A stretch of 7,290 nt of DNA from a bacterium (lineage in GTDB: Bacteria; Actinomycetota; Acidimicrobiia; UBA5794; ZC4RG35), in the NCBI GenBank assembly GCA_028819835.1, contig JAPPKR010000177.1, positions 1 to 7,290 on the forward strand, given 5' to 3'. Positions 6,117-7,290 of the stretch are shown here, piece after piece. Under the pieces are notes generated by a model. It was not told where the DNA came from and did no database searches. It worked only from the letters and a program-made list of their open reading frames with translations. Each line of letters begins with the position of its first letter. The stretch's first letter is position 1. Position numbers and translations under genes: made by a program.

Positions 6117-7108
6117 CCCGACCCGAGACCACCGAGACTCAACAAACCGTGAGCCTGACCATCGACGGCTCCCCGGTGGAGGTCCGGCCGGGCGCCACCC
6201 TCCTGGAGGCGTGCCGCCAGATGGGCACCGAGGTGCCGACCCTCTGTTATCTGGAGACCCTCACCCCGGTGAACGTGTGCCGGATCTGCGTGGTGGAGGT
6301 GGAACGCAACCGCACCCTGGTCCCCGCATGTTCACGGATCGCCGAGGAGGGCATGGTGGTGAAGACCGACTCCGACAGGGTCCGCCACAGCCGGAAGATG
6401 ATCCTGGAATTCCTGGGCTCCTCGGTCGACCTCTCGGCGGCCGAAGACGAAGTCGGAGAGTGGATGCGCCAATACGAAGCCGAGCCGGACCGCTACGGCC
6501 CGCAGTCGGAGCCCAGCGCTGCCGGGGAGAGGGACCGGCGCCATCCGGGACATCACGGCGAGGTAAACGGCCGGACCGCCGAAGGCGTTCATCAGCCGAC
6601 CAAGGTGGACAACACCCTCTATGTCCGCGACTACTCCCGCTGCATCCTCTGTTACAAATGCGTGGAGGCGTGCGGGATCGACGCGCAGGGCACCTACGCC
6701 ATTGCGGTGGCCGGCCGGGGTTTCGACGCCCGGATCTCAACCGAGATGGACCTTCCCCTGGGAGACGGGGCCTGCGTGTTCTGCGGCAACTGCATCGGGG
6801 TCTGCCCCACCGGCGCTCTCATGTTCCGCTCCGAGTGGGAATTGCGGCGGGCGGAGATGTGGGACCCGGACGCCCAGTCGGTCACCCGGACGGTCTGCTC
6901 CTACTGCGGGGTGGGCTGCAACCTGGAGCTGCACACCCAGGACAACCGGATCGTGAAGGTGACCTCCCCCCAGGACCACGACGTCACCAGCGGCCATCTG
7001 TGCATCAAGGGCCGGTTCGGCTACGACTACGTCCAGAATCTGGGCGATGTGGACCGAAGCTCGATCGACGAGGTGTTGGCCGCCGCCCGCCGGCCCGCTC
7101 CCGAGTAG
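6113..7108 (+). CDS. Iron-sulfur protein equivalent to the detached N-terminal third of a formate dehydrogenase alpha subunit (NuoG-like)
   Basis: This 331-residue protein looks like the electron wire between FdhF and the NuoEF fusion. In order, it has a [2Fe-2S] ferredoxin domain (residues 11-75) with Cys45, 56, 59 and 73. Two ferredoxin-type [4Fe-4S] motifs follow: Cys177/180/183/187 (CILCYKCVEAC) and Cys221/224/227/231 (CVFCGNCIGVCP). The [4Fe-4S] motif that normally opens the molybdopterin domain comes last: Cys262, 265, 269 and 297, with Lys299 in LCIKGRFGYDYV as the likely relay lysine. The chain stops about 30 residues later, where a full-length alpha subunit would continue into the part encoded at 2385-4283. 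There is no Cys between 73 and 177, so the His-Cys [4Fe-4S] motif of NuoG/FdsA is missing; a charged, probably flexible linker (about 105-165) is there instead. The start overlaps the stop of the preceding gene (ATGA), suggesting translational coupling. No Tat or Sec signal. It could be annotated as NuoG, but context says formate dehydrogenase. Confidence 0.9.
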   Translation: MTRPETTETQQTVSLTIDGSPVEVRPGATLLEACRQMGTEVPTLCYLETLTPVNVCRICVVEVERNRTLVPACSRIAEEGMVVKTDSDRVRHSRKMILEFLGSSVDLSAAEDEVGEWMRQYEAEPDRYGPQSEPSAAGERDRRHPGHHGEVNGRTAEGVHQPTKVDNTLYVRDYSRCILCYKCVEACGIDAQGTYAIAVAGRGFDARISTEMDLPLGDGACVFCGNCIGVCPTGALMFRSEWELRRAEMWDPDAQSVTRTVCSYCGVGCNLELHTQDNRIVKVTSPQDHDVTSGHLCIKGRFGYDYVQNLGDVDRSSIDEVLAAARRPAPE

Positions 7109-7117
7109 CCGGGGCGT

Positions 7118-7290
7118 TCAGGTCAGGGCGGGAGTCCTCCTCCGGAAGTGATCCCGGATCCGCGATCCCGTGAGGGCGACGAAGAACAGGGACACCGAGA
7201 TGACTACGATGCTGGCCGAGGCGGCCGTCGAGAATTGATAGCTGATCACCAGGCCGCTCACCACCGAGAAGACCGCTATCACGGCGGAGA
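7118..7290 (-). CDS. Probable metal (ZnuB/TroC-type) ABC transporter permease, C-terminal end only
   Basis: Fifty-six codons are readable on the minus strand, entering from the right edge and stopping at TGA (complement of 7118-7120). They show two hydrophobic segments, SAVIAVFSVVSGLVISY and ASIVVISVSLFFVAL, joined by a short loop, then a basic tail with SRIRDHFRRR. A GLxxSYxxxxxxxxxIVxxxxxLFxxxL pattern is typical of the last two helices of zinc/manganese ABC permeases. The fragment is short, so the family is a reasoned guess; another polytopic membrane protein is possible. The gene converges on the Fe-S protein gene with only 9 nt between the two stops, and I see no clear terminator there. 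Confidence 0.6.
   Translation of the reverse strand, partial: SAVIAVFSVVSGLVISYQFSTAASASIVVISVSLFFVALTGSRIRDHFRRRTPALT

Noticed and set aside
7098..7134. CTCCCG/CGGGAG inverted repeat across the convergent gene ends as a bidirectional terminator
   Set aside because: Six base pairs with a 25-nt loop and no U-tract on either strand, and it lies largely inside both coding regions.
1..7290. CRISPR array, tRNA or rRNA, insertion sequence, phage or defence genes
   Set aside because: No direct-repeat arrays, RNA gene folds, transposase motifs or terminal repeats were seen; the window is a metabolic gene cluster.

Overview
The window is GC-rich bacterial DNA, densely packed with genes. It reads like a high-GC actinobacterium, possibly of the Acidimicrobiia type. 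That assignment is inference from memory: the strong G/C bias at third codon positions, a TTG start behind a perfect Shine-Dalgarno, the style of the NuoH N-terminus, and a NuoE-NuoF fusion whose N-terminus resembles actinobacterial homologues. No rRNA, tRNA or marker gene is present to fix the taxon.

Layout. Positions 1-239 (minus) hold the first 79 codons of nuoH (complex I membrane subunit), which runs off the left edge. Positions 240-501 are a divergent intergenic region with an AT-rich dyad that could be an operator or promoter for the plus-strand genes. Four plus-strand genes follow: fhs, formate-tetrahydrofolate ligase (502-2268); a formate dehydrogenase catalytic subunit (2385-4283); a NuoE-NuoF fusion, the NAD+/FMN diaphorase subunit (4305-6116); and an iron-sulfur protein matching the N-terminal third of a formate dehydrogenase alpha subunit (6113-7108). 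A convergent minus-strand gene tail (7118-7290) looks like the C-terminus of a metal-type ABC transporter permease.

The catalytic subunit is a selenoprotein. Its reading frame is interrupted by TGA at 2628-2630, exactly where formate dehydrogenases carry their active-site selenocysteine (motif NNVDSCNRT-U-HAPSVAG). A bacterial SECIS hairpin follows, with apical loop GGUCU starting 18 nt after the UGA. The gene should be read through as one 632-residue protein, not as two ORFs or a pseudogene.

The second notable point is that the alpha subunit is split and permuted. The [2Fe-2S], two ferredoxin-like [4Fe-4S] sites and the [4Fe-4S] motif that normally begins the molybdopterin domain are on the last gene. 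The Sec/molybdopterin part is on the first gene of the dehydrogenase cluster. The cut falls at a domain boundary, and the order is reversed relative to the usual single chain. The His-Cys [4Fe-4S] motif usual in such N-termini is absent.

Working together, FdhF (Sec, Mo/W site), the iron-sulfur protein (electron wire) and the NuoEF fusion (FMN, NAD+) would form a soluble cytoplasmic NAD+-linked formate dehydrogenase. Fhs would link formate to the tetrahydrofolate C1 pool. The set could oxidise formate from C1 catabolism or fix CO2-derived formate into 10-formyl-THF; the sequence alone does not decide the direction.
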